From Lachnospiraceae bacterium (GTDB taxonomy: Bacteria > Bacillota > Clostridia > Lachnospirales > Lachnospiraceae): 64,000 nucleotides of DNA. A program made the position numbers and the translations under genes. Location: positions 1-64,000 of the forward strand of contig JAJQDT010000044.1 of assembly GCA_021202075.1 (NCBI GenBank). The letters are read 5' to 3'. Below, piece by piece: positions 36,801 to 47,306 of this stretch (within the stretch, counting starts at the first letter, position 1; each line of letters begins with the position of its first letter). The notes under the pieces were generated by a model, which was not told where the DNA came from, made no database searches, and was given only the letters and a program-made list of their open reading frames with translations.

Positions 36801-36826
36801 CCTGCCAATTTCAGGTAAAATATTCC

Positions 36827-36855
36827 TTGACACGTTTTTTGTTTTGTGGTAAGTT
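36827..36855 (+). promoter_or_regulatory. Candidate internal promoter for rpoBC
   Basis: A perfect -35 box TTGACA (36827-36832) is followed 17 bp later by TAAGTT (36850-36855), a poor -10; TTATAT close by is an alternative. It would give rpoBC transcripts that bypass the upstream hairpin. Confidence 0.5.
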
Positions 36856-36990
36856 ATATGTTGCACTATTGTGCGGGATTCTATCCCGCAGCATTTCTGT
36901 GCCCAAAACAGGCAGAAAATTCCGACTGTTTGCGGCGCTTTCTATCGGATAGTGAAATGAGACTGCAGAAAGAACAGAGGTGAAACATCA

Positions 36991-39900
36991 ATGGAGAAAA
37001 ACAGAATACGCCCTATTACGAATGGTAAAGGATTCCGTATGAGTTATCAGCGGCAGAAAGAAGTTCTTGAGATGCCGAATCTTATTGAGGTTCAGAAAAA
37101 TTCCTACCAGTGGTTTCTGGATGAGGGACTGAAGGAAGCCTTTGATGACATCTCACCGATTGAAGACTATGGCGGCAAGCTGAGTCTTGAATTTGTGGAT
37201 TTCAAATTGTGCGAAGATGATGTGAAGTACTCGATTGAGGAGTGCGTGGAACGTGATACAACGTATGCTGCGCCCCTGAAGGTGCGTGTTCGTCTCCATA
37301 ATAAGGAGAATGATGAGATCAGTGAGCATGATATTTTCATGGGCGACCTTCCTCTGATGACAGCGACCGGCACATTTGTGATTAATGGCGCTGAGCGTGT
37401 CATTGTCAGCCAGCTTGTGCGTTCTCCTGGTATTTATTATGGGATCACGCGTGATAAATTTGGCAAGAAGCTGTATTCGTGTACAGTTATTCCGAACCGC
37501 GGCGCCTGGCTTGAGTATGAGACCGATTCCAATGATGTTTTTTATGTTCGTGTTGACCGGACCAGAAAGGTACCGGTGACGGTCCTCGCGCGTGCGATGG
37601 GGCTTGGTTCGAATGCAGAGATTCTGGAATTTTTCGGCGAGGAGCCGATGATGGTAGCGACGCTGGCGAAAGACACGGCGACGAACTATCAGGAAGGACT
37701 TCTGGAGCTGTACAAAAAGATTCGTCCGGGTGAGCCGCTTGCGGTGGAGAGCGCGGAAAGCCTGATCATGAGCATGTTTTTTGATCCGCGCAGATATGAT
37801 CTGGCAAAGGTTGGCCGCTATAAGTTCAATAAAAAACTGATGTTCCGCAACCGCATTGCGGGTCATATTCTTGCGGAGGATGTGTTTGATGCGTCAACCG
37901 GTGAAATCCTTGCGGAAGCCGGCACGGAGCTGACGCGTGAGCAGGCAGACGCGATTCAGAATGCAGCGGTTCCTTATGTATTGATTCGTACGGAAGAGCG
38001 GGATGTCAAGGTGATTTCCAGCATGATGGTGGATTTGCGCACTTACGTCGACTGTGAACCAAAGGAATTAGGGATTACGGAGCTGGTTTATTATCCCGCT
38101 CTGGAGAAGATTCTCGAAGAGAATGAGACCCTGGAGGAGCAGAAGGATGCGATCCGCCGTTCGGTTCACGATCTGATTCCGAAGCATATTACGAAGGAAG
38201 ATATTCTTGCTTCGATCAATTATAATGTACATCTGGCCTATGGGATTGGCAATGATGATGATATCGACCATCTGGGGAACCGCCGGATCCGTGCGGTGGG
38301 CGAGCTGCTTCAGAACCAGTATCGGATCGGCCTGTCCAGACTGGAGCGTGTGGTACGCGAACGGATGACGACCCAGGAGATTGAAGGCATCTCGCCGCAG
38401 TCTCTGATTAATATCAAGCCAGTGACCGCTGCGGTAAAGGAATTCTTCGGTTCTTCGCAGCTGTCCCAGTTCATGGATCAGAACAACCCGCTCGGCGAGC
38501 TGACGCACAAGCGCCGCCTGTCCGCTCTTGGCCCTGGTGGTCTTTCCAGAGAGAGGGCCGGGTTCGAGGTTCGCGATGTGCATTACTCCCATTATGGAAG
38601 AATGTGCCCGATTGAGACGCCTGAAGGTCCGAACATCGGCCTGATTAACTCTCTCGCGTGCTACGCGCGTATTAACGAATACGGCTTCGTGGAGGCGCCG
38701 TACCGCAAGATTGACCATTCGGATCCGAAGAATCCGCGTGTCACGAATGACGTGGTGTATATGACAGCGGATGAGGAAGATAATTACCACGTGGCGCAGG
38801 CGAATGAGGCGCTTGACGAGGAAGGGCATTTTGTCAGGAAAAATGTTTCCGGCCGCTACCGTGAGGAAACGCAGGAATATGAGCGCAATATGTTTGATTT
38901 CATGGATGTGTCGCCGAAGATGGTATTTTCTGTAGCGACCGCTTTGATTCCGTTCCTGCAGAATGATGACGCGAACCGTGCCCTGATGGGCTCCAACATG
39001 CAGCGCCAGGCAGTGCCGCTTCTGACGACGGAGGCGCCGGTGGTGGGTACCGGTCTGGAGACAAAGACAGCAGTCGACTCCGGCGTGTGTGTAGTAGCGA
39101 CCCGCTCCGGTGTTGTGGAGCGCGCAGAGTCGAACCGGATCATCGTGCGCACAGAAGACGGGCAGCGGGATGAGTATCGTCTCCGGAAGTTTGTCCGCAG
39201 CAACCAGAGCAACTGCTACAATCAGCGGCCGATCGTGAATAAAGGGGAACATGTGGAAGCGGGCGATGTGATCGCTGACGGCGCTTCGACTGCGAACGGG
39301 GAGATTGCGCTTGGCAAGAATCCGCTGATCGGATTTATGACATGGGAAGGCTACAATTACGAGGATGCCGTTCTGATCAGCGAGAAGCTCGTGATGGATG
39401 ATGTATATACCTCGGTTCATATCGAGGAATATGAGGCGGAGGCCCGTGATACGAAGCTTGGACCGGAAGAGATTACCCGTGATGTTCCGGGTGTCGGCGA
39501 TGAAGCACTCAAGGATCTGGATGAGCGCGGCATTATCCGCATTGGCGCGGAGGTGCGTGCCGGCGATATCCTGGTCGGCAAGGTGACGCCGAAGGGCGAG
39601 ACGGAGCTGACCGCAGAGGAGCGCCTGCTGCGCGCGATTTTTGGTGAAAAAGCGCGTGAGGTACGGGATACTTCCCTGAAGGTTCCGCATGGCGAGTATG
39701 GTATTGTGATCGATACGAAGGTGTTTACCCGTGAGAATGGCGATGAGCTTTCGCCCGGCGTGAATCAGGCTGTTCGTATTTACATTGCCCAGAAGAGGAA
39801 GATTTCGGTTGGCGATAAGATGGCAGGCCGCCATGGCAACAAGGGTGTTGTCTCCCGTGTGCTTCCGGTGGAGGATATGCCGTTCCTTCCGAACGGGCGT

Positions 39901-40851
39901 CCGCTGGACATTGTACTGAACCCTCTGGGTGTGCCGTCCCGTATGAATATCGGACAGGTACTGGAGATTCATCTGAGTCTGGCTGCAAAGGCACTTGGAT
40001 TTAACGTTTCGACGCCGGTATTTGACGGCGCAAATGAGAATGATATTATGGACACTCTGGAGCTTGCAAATGATTATGTAAATCTTGAGTGGGATGAGTT
40101 TAAGGAAAAGCATGGAGATGAGCTGCTACCGGAGGTGCTGGACTATCTGTGGGAGAACCGGGATCACCGGGCACTCTGGAAGGGAGTTCCGATTTCCAGA
40201 GACGGAAAGGTGCAGCTGCGCGATGGGCGCACCGGCGAGTATTTTGATGCGCCGACGACGATTGGCCATATGCATTACCTGAAGCTGCATCACCTGGTAG
40301 ACGATAAGATTCACGCGCGTTCGACCGGCCCGTATTCGCTGGTTACGCAGCAGCCGCTTGGCGGTAAGGCGCAGTTCGGCGGGCAGCGCTTTGGTGAGAT
40401 GGAGGTATGGGCGCTCGAGGCATACGGCGCGTCCTACACGCTGCAGGAAATTCTGACCGTGAAATCCGATGATGTCGTTGGCCGTGTGAAGACCTATGAG
40501 GCCATTATCAAGGGTGAGAATATTCCGGAGCCGGGTATCCCGGAATCGTTCAAGGTCCTTTTGAAAGAGCTTCAGTCTCTCGGACTGGATGTCCGGGTGC
40601 TGCGGGACGATGACACCGAAGTTGTCATCAGGGAGACATCGGATTATGGCGAGACTGATTTCCGCGCTGTGATGGGGGACGACCGCAAATTCAACGAGAA
40701 AGAAGACAAATCCCTGGGTTCCTACGGATTCAGCCGCCAGGAATTTAGCGGGGAGGAGCTGGTAGACGTTGAAGAGGAAGAGCCAAACGACGAAGACAGC
40801 ATGGATTTGTATACGGAAATGGAAATGGAAGAAGCTTTTGACGAAGAGTAG
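36991..40851 (+). CDS. rpoB: DNA-directed RNA polymerase subunit beta
   Basis: Full-length beta subunit (1286 residues). Conserved blocks are clear: the rifampicin pocket [20 protein letters not shown] followed by [10 protein letters not shown] with Asp, His and Ser at the three classic positions, so a sensitive-type sequence; [13 protein letters not shown]; and [20 protein letters not shown]. The C-terminus ends in a short acidic tail ([10 protein letters not shown], then [11 protein letters not shown]). The gene is followed by rpoC after 21 bp. Confidence 0.98.
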   Translation: MEKNRIRPITNGKGFRMSYQRQKEVLEMPNLIEVQKNSYQWFLDEGLKEAFDDISPIEDYGGKLSLEFVDFKLCEDDVKYSIEECVERDTTYAAPLKVRVRLHNKENDEISEHDIFMGDLPLMTATGTFVINGAERVIVSQLVRSPGIYYGITRDKFGKKLYSCTVIPNRGAWLEYETDSNDVFYVRVDRTRKVPVTVLARAMGLGSNAEILEFFGEEPMMVATLAKDTATNYQEGLLELYKKIRPGEPLAVESAESLIMSMFFDPRRYDLAKVGRYKFNKKLMFRNRIAGHILAEDVFDASTGEILAEAGTELTREQADAIQNAAVPYVLIRTEERDVKVISSMMVDLRTYVDCEPKELGITELVYYPALEKILEENETLEEQKDAIRRSVHDLIPKHITKEDILASINYNVHLAYGIGNDDDIDHLGNRRIRAVGELLQNQYRIGLSRLERVVRERMTTQEIEGISPQSLINIKPVTAAVKEFFGSSQLSQFMDQNNPLGELTHKRRLSALGPGGLSRERAGFEVRDVHYSHYGRMCPIETPEGPNIGLINSLACYARINEYGFVEAPYRKIDHSDPKNPRVTNDVVYMTADEEDNYHVAQANEALDEEGHFVRKNVSGRYREETQEYERNMFDFMDVSPKMVFSVATALIPFLQNDDANRALMGSNMQRQAVPLLTTEAPVVGTGLETKTAVDSGVCVVATRSGVVERAESNRIIVRTEDGQRDEYRLRKFVRSNQSNCYNQRPIVNKGEHVEAGDVIADGASTANGEIALGKNPLIGFMTWEGYNYEDAVLISEKLVMDDVYTSVHIEEYEAEARDTKLGPEEITRDVPGVGDEALKDLDERGIIRIGAEVRAGDILVGKVTPKGETELTAEERLLRAIFGEKAREVRDTSLKVPHGEYGIVIDTKVFTRENGDELSPGVNQAVRIYIAQKRKISVGDKMAGRHGNKGVVSRVLPVEDMPFLPNGRPLDIVLNPLGVPSRMNIGQVLEIHLSLAAKALGFNVSTPVFDGANENDIMDTLELANDYVNLEWDEFKEKHGDELLPEVLDYLWENRDHRALWKGVPISRDGKVQLRDGRTGEYFDAPTTIGHMHYLKLHHLVDDKIHARSTGPYSLVTQQPLGGKAQFGGQRFGEMEVWALEAYGASYTLQEILTVKSDDVVGRVKTYEAIIKGENIPEPGIPESFKVLLKELQSLGLDVRVLRDDDTEVVIRETSDYGETDFRAVMGDDRKFNEKEDKSLGSYGFSRQEFSGEELVDVEEEEPNDEDSMDLYTEMEMEEAFDEE

Positions 40852-40872
40852 CGTGTGAAAGGAGTGCCATCA

Positions 40873-43800
40873 ATGCCTGAGACAATGAAGAACGAAGTGT
40901 ATCAGCCGATTACATTTGATAAAATCAAAATCGGTCTGGCTTCTCCTGAAAAAATCCGTGAGTGGTCCCATGGCGAGGTAAAAAAGCCGGAGACGATTAA
41001 TTACAGAACACTGAAGCCGGAAAAAGACGGCCTGTTCTGTGAGCGTATTTTCGGACCAAGCAAGGACTGGGAGTGCCATTGCGGGAAATACAAAAAGATT
41101 CGTTACAAGGGCGTCGTGTGCGACCGATGCGGTGTTGAAGTCACGAAATCCGCGGTCAGGCGGGAGCGTATGGGGCATATTGAGCTGGCGGCGCCGGTGT
41201 CTCATATCTGGTATTTTAAGGGAATTCCATCCAGAATGGGTCTGATACTGGATATCTCTCCCCGGGTTCTGGAGAAGATTCTGTATTTTGCTAACTATAT
41301 TGTGCTTGATCCCGGAGAGGAAACGGATCTGCATTACAAGCAGGTGCTGACAGAGCGCGAATATCAGGATGCGGTTGATAAATGGGGCAGAAAATTCCGC
41401 GCCGGAATGGGAGCGGAGGCGGTCAAAGAGCTTCTTGAAGCCATCGATGTAGAAAAAGAATCGGAAGAGCTGAAGGAGGCGCTTAAGAATTCAACCGGTC
41501 AGAAGCGTGCCAGGATTATCAAGCGTCTGGAGGTCGTGGAGGCATTCCGTGAATCCGGAAATAAGCCGCAGTGGATGGTCATGACCGTGATTCCGGTCAT
41601 TCCGCCGGATCTGCGCCCGATGGTGCAGCTGGATGGCGGACGTTTTGCCACCTCCGATCTGAACGATCTGTATCGCCGGATCATTAACCGGAACAATCGC
41701 CTGAAGAGGCTGCTTGAGCTCGGTGCGCCGGATATTATCGTGCGCAATGAAAAGAGAATGCTTCAGGAGGCGGTAGATGCCTTGATTGACAATGGCCGCC
41801 GCGGACGTCCGGTCACCGGACCGGGGAACCGCGCGCTGAAGTCCCTCTCTGATATGCTGAAGGGCAAGTCCGGCCGTTTCCGTCAGAATCTGCTCGGAAA
41901 GCGCGTGGACTATTCAGGCCGTTCGGTTATCGTTGTCGGACCGGAGCTGAAGATTTATCAGTGCGGTCTGCCAAAAGAGATGGCGATTGAGCTGTTTAAG
42001 CCGTTCGTTATGAAGGAACTGGTGGAAAACGGCACGTCACATAATATTAAAAATGCGAAGAAGATGGTAGAGCGCCTGCAGCCGGAGGTGTGGGACGTCC
42101 TCGAGGATGTCATCAAAGAGCACCCGGTAATGTTAAACCGCGCTCCTACTCTGCATCGTCTGGGAATTCAGGCATTTGAGCCGATTCTGGTAGAGGGTAA
42201 GGCGATTAAACTGCATCCGCTCGTGTGTACCGCGTTCAATGCGGACTTTGACGGCGACCAGATGGCAGTACATCTTCCGCTGTCCGTAGAGGCTCAGGCG
42301 GAGTGCCGGTTCCTGATGCTTTCTCCGAATAACCTGCTGAAGCCTTCGGATGGCGGTCCTGTGGCGGTTCCTTCCCAGGATATGGTACTGGGGATCTATT
42401 ACCTGACACAGGAGAGGGAAGGCGTCACTGGGGAAGGGAAATTCTTTAAGAGTGTGGCAGAGGCAATCCTGGCCTATGAAAATAAATACATTACACTTCA
42501 GTCGAAGATTAAAGTCCGTGTGAAGAAAAAGCTGCCGGACGGCAGTGTACTGATGGGAGATGTGGACTCTACGCTCGGCCGGTTCCTGTTTAATGAAATC
42601 ATCCCTCAGGATCTGGGCTTTGTAGATCGCACTGTTCCGGGTAACGAGCTGAAGCTGGAGATTGATTTCCTGGTCAATAAGAAGGGCCTCAAGAGCATTC
42701 TGGAGAAGGTCATCGATATTCACGGCTCGACCAGGACGGCAGAGGTGCTCGACGATATTAAAGCCATGGGATATAAGTATTCCACGCAGGCAGCCATGAC
42801 GGTTTCGATTTCGGACATGACCGTGCCGCCGAAGAAGCCGGAAATGATTAAAAACGCGCAGGATACGGTGGATCGCATCACAAGAAACTATAAGCGAGGC
42901 CTGATTACTGATGAGGAGCGCTATAAAGAAGTAGTTGAAACGTGGAAGAATACGGACGATCAGCTGACCACGGAGCTGCTCGATGGATTGGATAAATATA
43001 ATAATATTTTCATGATGGCAGATTCCGGTGCGCGTGGATCGAATAAGCAGATCAAGCAGCTTGCCGGTATGCGTGGTCTGATGGCAGATACGACCGGTCA
43101 CACAATCGAGCTGCCGATTAAGTCCAACTTCCGTGAAGGTCTGGACGTACTGGAATATTTCATGTCTGCGCACGGAGCACGGAAGGGTCTTTCCGATACG
43201 GCGCTTCGTACGGCGGACTCCGGATATCTGACGAGGCGTCTGGTAGATGTCTCACAGGATCTGATTGTCCGCGAGACCGACTGCTGCGAGGGCGGCGACG
43301 ACATTCCGGGTATGTATGTGAGCACGTTCTCCGACGGGAAAGAGGAGATCGAGAATATTCAGGAGCGTATCACTGGCCGGTTCTCCTGTGAGGATATCTG
43401 CGACAAAGATGGCGAGGTCATTGTAAAAGCGAACCATATGATTACGCCGCGGCGTGCAGCCCGTATTATGAAGGAAGGCGTAGATGCGGATGGGAAACCG
43501 TTTGAGAAGATCAAGATTCGTTCGATCCTGACCTGCCGTTCTCATGTGGGTATTTGTTCCAAATGCTATGGCGCTAACATGGCGACCGGTGAGCCGGTTC
43601 AGGTTGGCGAGTCGGTAGGTATTATCGCGGCGCAGTCCATTGGTGAGCCTGGTACCCAGCTGACGATGCGTACCTTCCATACCGGCGGCGTAGCCGGCGG
43701 CGATATCACACAGGGTCTTCCTCGTGTTGAGGAGCTTTTCGAGGCAAGAAAGCCGAAGGGTCTTGCGATTATCACGGAAATTGCCGGTATGGCGTCCCTG

Positions 43801-44859
43801 CGTGACACGAAGAAGAAACGCGAGATTGTTGTGACCAACGAAGAGACCGGCGAGGCAAAGACCTACCTCATTCCGTATGGCTCCCGCATTAAGCCGGTAG
43901 ACGGAACGTATCTGGAGGCAGGCGATGAGCTGACCGAAGGCAGCGTGAATCCGCATGATATCCTGAAAATCAAAGGTGTCGACGCTGTGCAGGACTATAT
44001 GCTTCGCGAAGTACAGCGTGTATACCGCCTGCAGGGTGTGGAAATCAACGACAAGCATATTGAGGTCATTGTGCGTCAGATGCTCAAAAAGGTTCGTATT
44101 GAGACCAATGGCGATACCGACTTCCTGCCGGGCAGCATGGTCGATATTCTGGAATATGAGGATAAGAACGCGCAAATGATTGCAGAACGCAAAGAGCCGG
44201 CAGAAGGCAAACGGATCATGCTTGGTATCACGAAAGCCTCCCTGGCGACAAATTCCTTCCTCTCAGCGGCATCCTTCCAGGAGACGACGAAGGTGCTGAC
44301 TGAGGCGGCCATCAAGGGCAAGGTCGATCCGCTGGTCGGATTGAAGGAGAACGTCATCATTGGCAAGCTGATTCCGGCCGGTACCGGCATGAAGCGCTAC
44401 CGCAACGTCGCCATCGATACTTCCGGCACCGACGACTATGAATACGAGCAGATGCTTCTGGAAGAGGAAGAGGAGAACGGCGAGCCGCTCGATGGCGCCA
44501 CTGAGCTTTCCTTTGGAGAATTGTCGGATGATGCTGAGTCCGGAGATTTAGAGATAAAAGAAGCAGAAGGAGAGGAAAACGAATCTGCGGAAAGCGAATC
44601 CGCAAAAAGCGATTCGGAGCTTCCGGATGCTGAAGATCTGACTCTCACGGATTCGGAACCCGAAGACATGGAATCCGGAGAACTGGATCTGGCAGCAGAG
44701 GAGACGGAATTTGATTCCTCTGTTGAAGAAGAACTGTTCGATCCGACAGAAGATCTGTTCGCGGAGGAGGATTCTTTTGAGGAGGAGGGCTCTTTTGAGG
44801 ACGAAGATCCTTTTGAGGAAGAACCCGGTGAGACGGACTTCGCTGCTCCGGAAGAGTAA
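40873..44859 (+). CDS. rpoC: DNA-directed RNA polymerase subunit beta', with long acidic C-terminal tail
   Basis: Full-length beta' with the zinc-binding motif ([20 protein letters not shown]), the catalytic NADFDGDQM, the bridge/trigger regions and a second zinc site ([13 protein letters not shown]). ATG 40873 has AAGGAG eight bases upstream; an upstream in-frame GTG at 40855 is less likely. After the normal end of the fold (about residue 1195) come some 130 residues made mostly of Glu, Asp and Ser, without family counterparts in well-studied species. The tail is probably disordered. Confidence 0.98.
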   Translation: MPETMKNEVYQPITFDKIKIGLASPEKIREWSHGEVKKPETINYRTLKPEKDGLFCERIFGPSKDWECHCGKYKKIRYKGVVCDRCGVEVTKSAVRRERMGHIELAAPVSHIWYFKGIPSRMGLILDISPRVLEKILYFANYIVLDPGEETDLHYKQVLTEREYQDAVDKWGRKFRAGMGAEAVKELLEAIDVEKESEELKEALKNSTGQKRARIIKRLEVVEAFRESGNKPQWMVMTVIPVIPPDLRPMVQLDGGRFATSDLNDLYRRIINRNNRLKRLLELGAPDIIVRNEKRMLQEAVDALIDNGRRGRPVTGPGNRALKSLSDMLKGKSGRFRQNLLGKRVDYSGRSVIVVGPELKIYQCGLPKEMAIELFKPFVMKELVENGTSHNIKNAKKMVERLQPEVWDVLEDVIKEHPVMLNRAPTLHRLGIQAFEPILVEGKAIKLHPLVCTAFNADFDGDQMAVHLPLSVEAQAECRFLMLSPNNLLKPSDGGPVAVPSQDMVLGIYYLTQEREGVTGEGKFFKSVAEAILAYENKYITLQSKIKVRVKKKLPDGSVLMGDVDSTLGRFLFNEIIPQDLGFVDRTVPGNELKLEIDFLVNKKGLKSILEKVIDIHGSTRTAEVLDDIKAMGYKYSTQAAMTVSISDMTVPPKKPEMIKNAQDTVDRITRNYKRGLITDEERYKEVVETWKNTDDQLTTELLDGLDKYNNIFMMADSGARGSNKQIKQLAGMRGLMADTTGHTIELPIKSNFREGLDVLEYFMSAHGARKGLSDTALRTADSGYLTRRLVDVSQDLIVRETDCCEGGDDIPGMYVSTFSDGKEEIENIQERITGRFSCEDICDKDGEVIVKANHMITPRRAARIMKEGVDADGKPFEKIKIRSILTCRSHVGICSKCYGANMATGEPVQVGESVGIIAAQSIGEPGTQLTMRTFHTGGVAGGDITQGLPRVEELFEARKPKGLAIITEIAGMASLRDTKKKREIVVTNEETGEAKTYLIPYGSRIKPVDGTYLEAGDELTEGSVNPHDILKIKGVDAVQDYMLREVQRVYRLQGVEINDKHIEVIVRQMLKKVRIETNGDTDFLPGSMVDILEYEDKNAQMIAERKEPAEGKRIMLGITKASLATNSFLSAASFQETTKVLTEAAIKGKVDPLVGLKENVIIGKLIPAGTGMKRYRNVAIDTSGTDDYEYEQMLLEEEEENGEPLDGATELSFGELSDDAESGDLEIKEAEGEENESAESESAKSDSELPDAEDLTLTDSEPEDMESGELDLAAEETEFDSSVEEELFDPTEDLFAEEDSFEEEGSFEDEDPFEEEPGETDFAAPEE

Positions 44860-44895
44860 AGCTTTTTCGAAAACCAAATGATCTATCTGTGAAAC

Positions 44896-44938
44896 AAAAC
44901 AGGGTTTCGGCTCAACGAGCAGCCGGAACCCTGTTTTA
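44896..44938 (+). terminator. Intrinsic terminator after rpoC
   Basis: AAAACAGGGTTTCGGCT (44897-44912) pairs with AGCCGGAACCCTGTTTT (44921-44937) with one bulge and an 8-base loop. It adjoins the dispersed repeat copy B. Confidence 0.9.
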
Positions 44939-44944
44939 CGCGCA

Positions 44945-45073
44945 GGGCTGGGCAAGGTGTTTTGCGGCTAAAGCCGCACCCAGCCCGTAGTCATAAGGAA
45001 TCCTCCGACTTCGTCGGCAATCCTTATGACATACCGCGCGGCGAGTAGGAGCCGACAAGCCGCCTCCTACTCG
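44945..45073 (-). repeat. Dispersed nested-hairpin element, copy B
   Basis: Read on the minus strand the order is: hairpin CGAGTAGGAG/CTCCTACTCG, a linker with CCGCGCGG, outer stem GTCATAAGGA/TCCTTATGAC around the inner hairpin CCGAC-GAA-GTCGG, then outer stem GGGCTGGG/CCCAGCCC around GCGGCT-TT-AGCCGC with unpaired AAACACCTTG, then TGCGC. The inner hairpin GCGGCTTTAGCCGC is identical to that in copy E at 62.6 kb, though the outer stems differ. Confidence 0.65.
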
Positions 45074-45079
45074 ATTCTG

Positions 45080-46021
45080 TCAATTAGTGGAGCTGTCCTC
45101 TTTTTTAGTTGTCAGATCCCGCATTAGCTTTTTTAAAGACATATCTTCAGAAAGCCGGTCGGAATTGTTCTGTCTTTTTTTCTTCTGCTTTTTCTGATTT
45201 GTATCCGGATCTCCGTTGTATCCGTATGCAGGATATGGCTGTGAGCCTGTATAGCCCTGTTGGTACGGGGATGTCTGCCGATTCCGGTACGTCTGGCTGT
45301 TCGGGTTCGGCTGGCTTCCCTGGTAAATCTGTTGATTCTGGTACGGCTGCCCATTTTGAAAGGCCTGCGGATTCTGATACGGCTGTCTGCTTTGAAAGGC
45401 TTGCTGCCCCCGGTATGCCTGCTGACCCTGATATGACTGATTATCTGGATAACGGGGCGGATAGATTGAGTTCCGGTTATCATGGTATTCTTCAGAGGCG
45501 GCTGCCTCATTCCCTGCTTTTTTCTTCCTTTTCCCAAATGGACGGAAGATAGTTTTTCGCCCGGTCCAGCCGACGATGCGCACCAGAATAATTCCCCAGA
45601 AGATGCCGAACGAATCAATCAGCACGTCGCGCACAGTGGAGCCGCGGCCGCTTACAAAGGACTGATGGTATTCATCCGTGCAGGCAAAGGCGACACAGAA
45701 CAGTCCGGCGACGAACATCAATGGCAGCCCGTGCAGTCCGTAGACGTACAGAGGAAAAGCGACCGCAATCGCCAGGGCAAAGTATTCAGTCATATGGGCA
45801 AGCTTCCGCACAACGCCATTGAAGCGTGTCGCGAGGCTGGATATTTCGTGGGGCTGCAGCCCCGCGTCCAGCACGACATTGCCCGCCTCCACCATGGTGT
45901 AGCTCACTTCATAACTGAGAGCAGACGAAGTCTCCGCGTCCTGTGCGGAAAAGGAATAGATCATATACATAAGAAGAAGCGCCGGTACAAAGGACAGGGG
46001 CTTTAACAGCTTTACAATCAT
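45080..46021 (-). CDS. VanZ-family membrane protein with Q/Y/N-rich tail
   Basis: The first ~165 residues form a VanZ domain with four membrane helices and the conserved CTDEYHQSFVSGRGSTVRDVLID. VanZ proteins are linked to low-level teicoplanin resistance in enterococci, but most members have no known role. From about residue 195 a tail of about 90 residues repeats QPYQN/QAFQ-like units, followed by a basic segment (KKQKKKRQNN). The tail looks disordered and probably lies in the cytoplasm. A ribosome binding site (AAAGGAG on the minus strand) precedes the ATG. Confidence 0.85.
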   Translation of the reverse strand: MIVKLLKPLSFVPALLLMYMIYSFSAQDAETSSALSYEVSYTMVEAGNVVLDAGLQPHEISSLATRFNGVVRKLAHMTEYFALAIAVAFPLYVYGLHGLPLMFVAGLFCVAFACTDEYHQSFVSGRGSTVRDVLIDSFGIFWGIILVRIVGWTGRKTIFRPFGKRKKKAGNEAAASEEYHDNRNSIYPPRYPDNQSYQGQQAYRGQQAFQSRQPYQNPQAFQNGQPYQNQQIYQGSQPNPNSQTYRNRQTSPYQQGYTGSQPYPAYGYNGDPDTNQKKQKKKRQNNSDRLSEDMSLKKLMRDLTTKKEDSSTN

Positions 46022-46227
46022 ATATAACTCCTTTCATATTAAGTACTGTCTATCGTACATTCAACAGGATATTCCGGGATTCTCCATCGTATTCTGTTGA
46101 AATGGTTTTATTATGGTTATATAAGGCAATTAGAATTGTAGCATTTAAAACGGTTGGTGTCCACCCGTTTCAAAAAAATATAAGAAACCATTTAGAATTT
46201 GTTTCGAGTGATAAATCTAATCAGGCA

Positions 46228-46260
46228 GGATGCAGCTTTAGCCGCAAAATTCGTTACCAG
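46228..46260 (+). repeat. Dispersed nested-hairpin element, partial copy C
   Basis: GCAGCTTTAGCCGC (46232-46245) matches the inner hairpin of copies B and E at 13 of 14 positions. It is followed by unpaired AAAATTCGTT and GGCTCTGCGCAA, as in copy E (GGCTCTGTGCAA). The outer stem is poorly preserved. Confidence 0.5.
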
Positions 46261-46266
46261 GCTCTG

Positions 46267-46313
46267 CGCAAAAGAAATAAGAGTGGCCGGAAACCACTCT
46301 TATTTCTTTTGCG
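46267..46313. terminator. Long bidirectional terminator between the exported protein and VanZ genes
   Basis: A perfect 20-bp stem: CGCAAAAGAAATAAGAGTGG (46267-46286) with its complement at 46294-46313 around a 7-base loop. A/T-rich ends on both sides allow function in either direction. It ends the minus-strand gene at 46342. The remaining part of the 46022-46341 spacer holds only repeat copy C and the VanZ promoter region. Confidence 0.85.
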
Positions 46314-46341
46314 TATATCATGTGAAGCGTATCTGAACAGA

Positions 46342-46974
46342 TTACTTCAGGTACTTATTGCGGTTCGCACTTGTGTTTTTATAAGAAGATGAAGTAAATG
46401 TCTTTGCCTTTTTTGAACCAACCAGGTTCTTCAGCTTTTTATCGAAAGCGGCCTTTGTAAGGCTTTTGGAATCAGTATAGTAGGAATAAGTAACACCCGT
46501 AACATTGCCGCCCGAATCCAGCGTGTACTCGATTTCATACGTCATAATAAGCTTTAGCTGACCGCCAGTCAATTTATAATAGAAATAGACATCTACAGGT
46601 CCATATGAATATGACAGAACGGCGACGCCAGTCTTCTTGTAATAAGTATCAATCTGAAAGTTTTCATCATACAGCGCATCTTCGCTCAGTGCGATCACAG
46701 AGCCTTTTTTATAGGTATACAGGCATCCATTGTAATACAATTCCGGAATCGTGTCATTATTGACATATGCAAGAGCGAACTTTTTACCTTTCCCATCTGA
46801 CTTCTGGGCATTTTTGAGAAATACCTTGTACGCTTTGAGCGCGGAAGACTTCGTTGAAGCAGCCTCTGCCCTCTGCGCGGGAAGCATTGACATTGAAATC
46901 AGCAGAAATCCCAGTAAAAGTAAAAATCTCAAAATTTTTCCCTTAGAGTTTATTATAGTTTCCTGATCTTTCAT
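46342..46974 (-). CDS. Exported protein of unknown function
   Basis: A 210-residue protein with an N-terminal hydrophobic segment (about 14-32) and AEAAS as a likely signal cleavage site. The mature part is rich in Tyr, Lys and Ser and lacks motifs I know. It starts with ALKAYKVFL and contains YVNNDTIPELYYNG, a pattern seen in clostridial secreted proteins that recalls a calcium-binding DxNxDGxxE loop. AAGGAGGATATG precedes the start. It stands alone, between its own terminator and the EF-G-like gene on the other strand. Confidence 0.7.
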   Translation of the reverse strand: MKDQETIINSKGKILRFLLLLGFLLISMSMLPAQRAEAASTKSSALKAYKVFLKNAQKSDGKGKKFALAYVNNDTIPELYYNGCLYTYKKGSVIALSEDALYDENFQIDTYYKKTGVAVLSYSYGPVDVYFYYKLTGGQLKLIMTYEIEYTLDSGGNVTGVTYSYYTDSKSLTKAAFDKKLKNLVGSKKAKTFTSSSYKNTSANRNKYLK

Positions 46975-47306
46975 AACGCATATCCTCCTTCCAAATCATA
47001 TCTAAATTTCTTATAGCATAGTTGTTTGGCCTTGTCAATTGTTAGTTGAATTTTCGGTGGAAAAAAGAATTGTTAAAAATGAATAAAATGCTTGAACTGT
47101 TTGCAAATTTTTAGTAAAATGTAGCTATCTGGGATATTTCGCCGTATGGAATTTTTTGCGCAGTGAAATGGCAGCTGTATGAAGATTTTAGGAGAGCGCA
47201 GAGGTATGCGAAACGAAGCATGACTTTGTTTTTTGCTGATTGGAAGTACTTTATGTGCACAGCGGGATGTCTGACGGTGAACAAATAAATTTGGAGGATG
47301 AAGATT

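Noticed and set aside
38068-40113. 681-codon open frame antisense to rpoB, and similar long antisense frames in rpoC, fusA-like and rnf genes
   Set aside because: They are by-products of codon bias in strongly conserved genes; they lack ribosome binding sites and have Ile/His/Arg-rich, unnatural composition.
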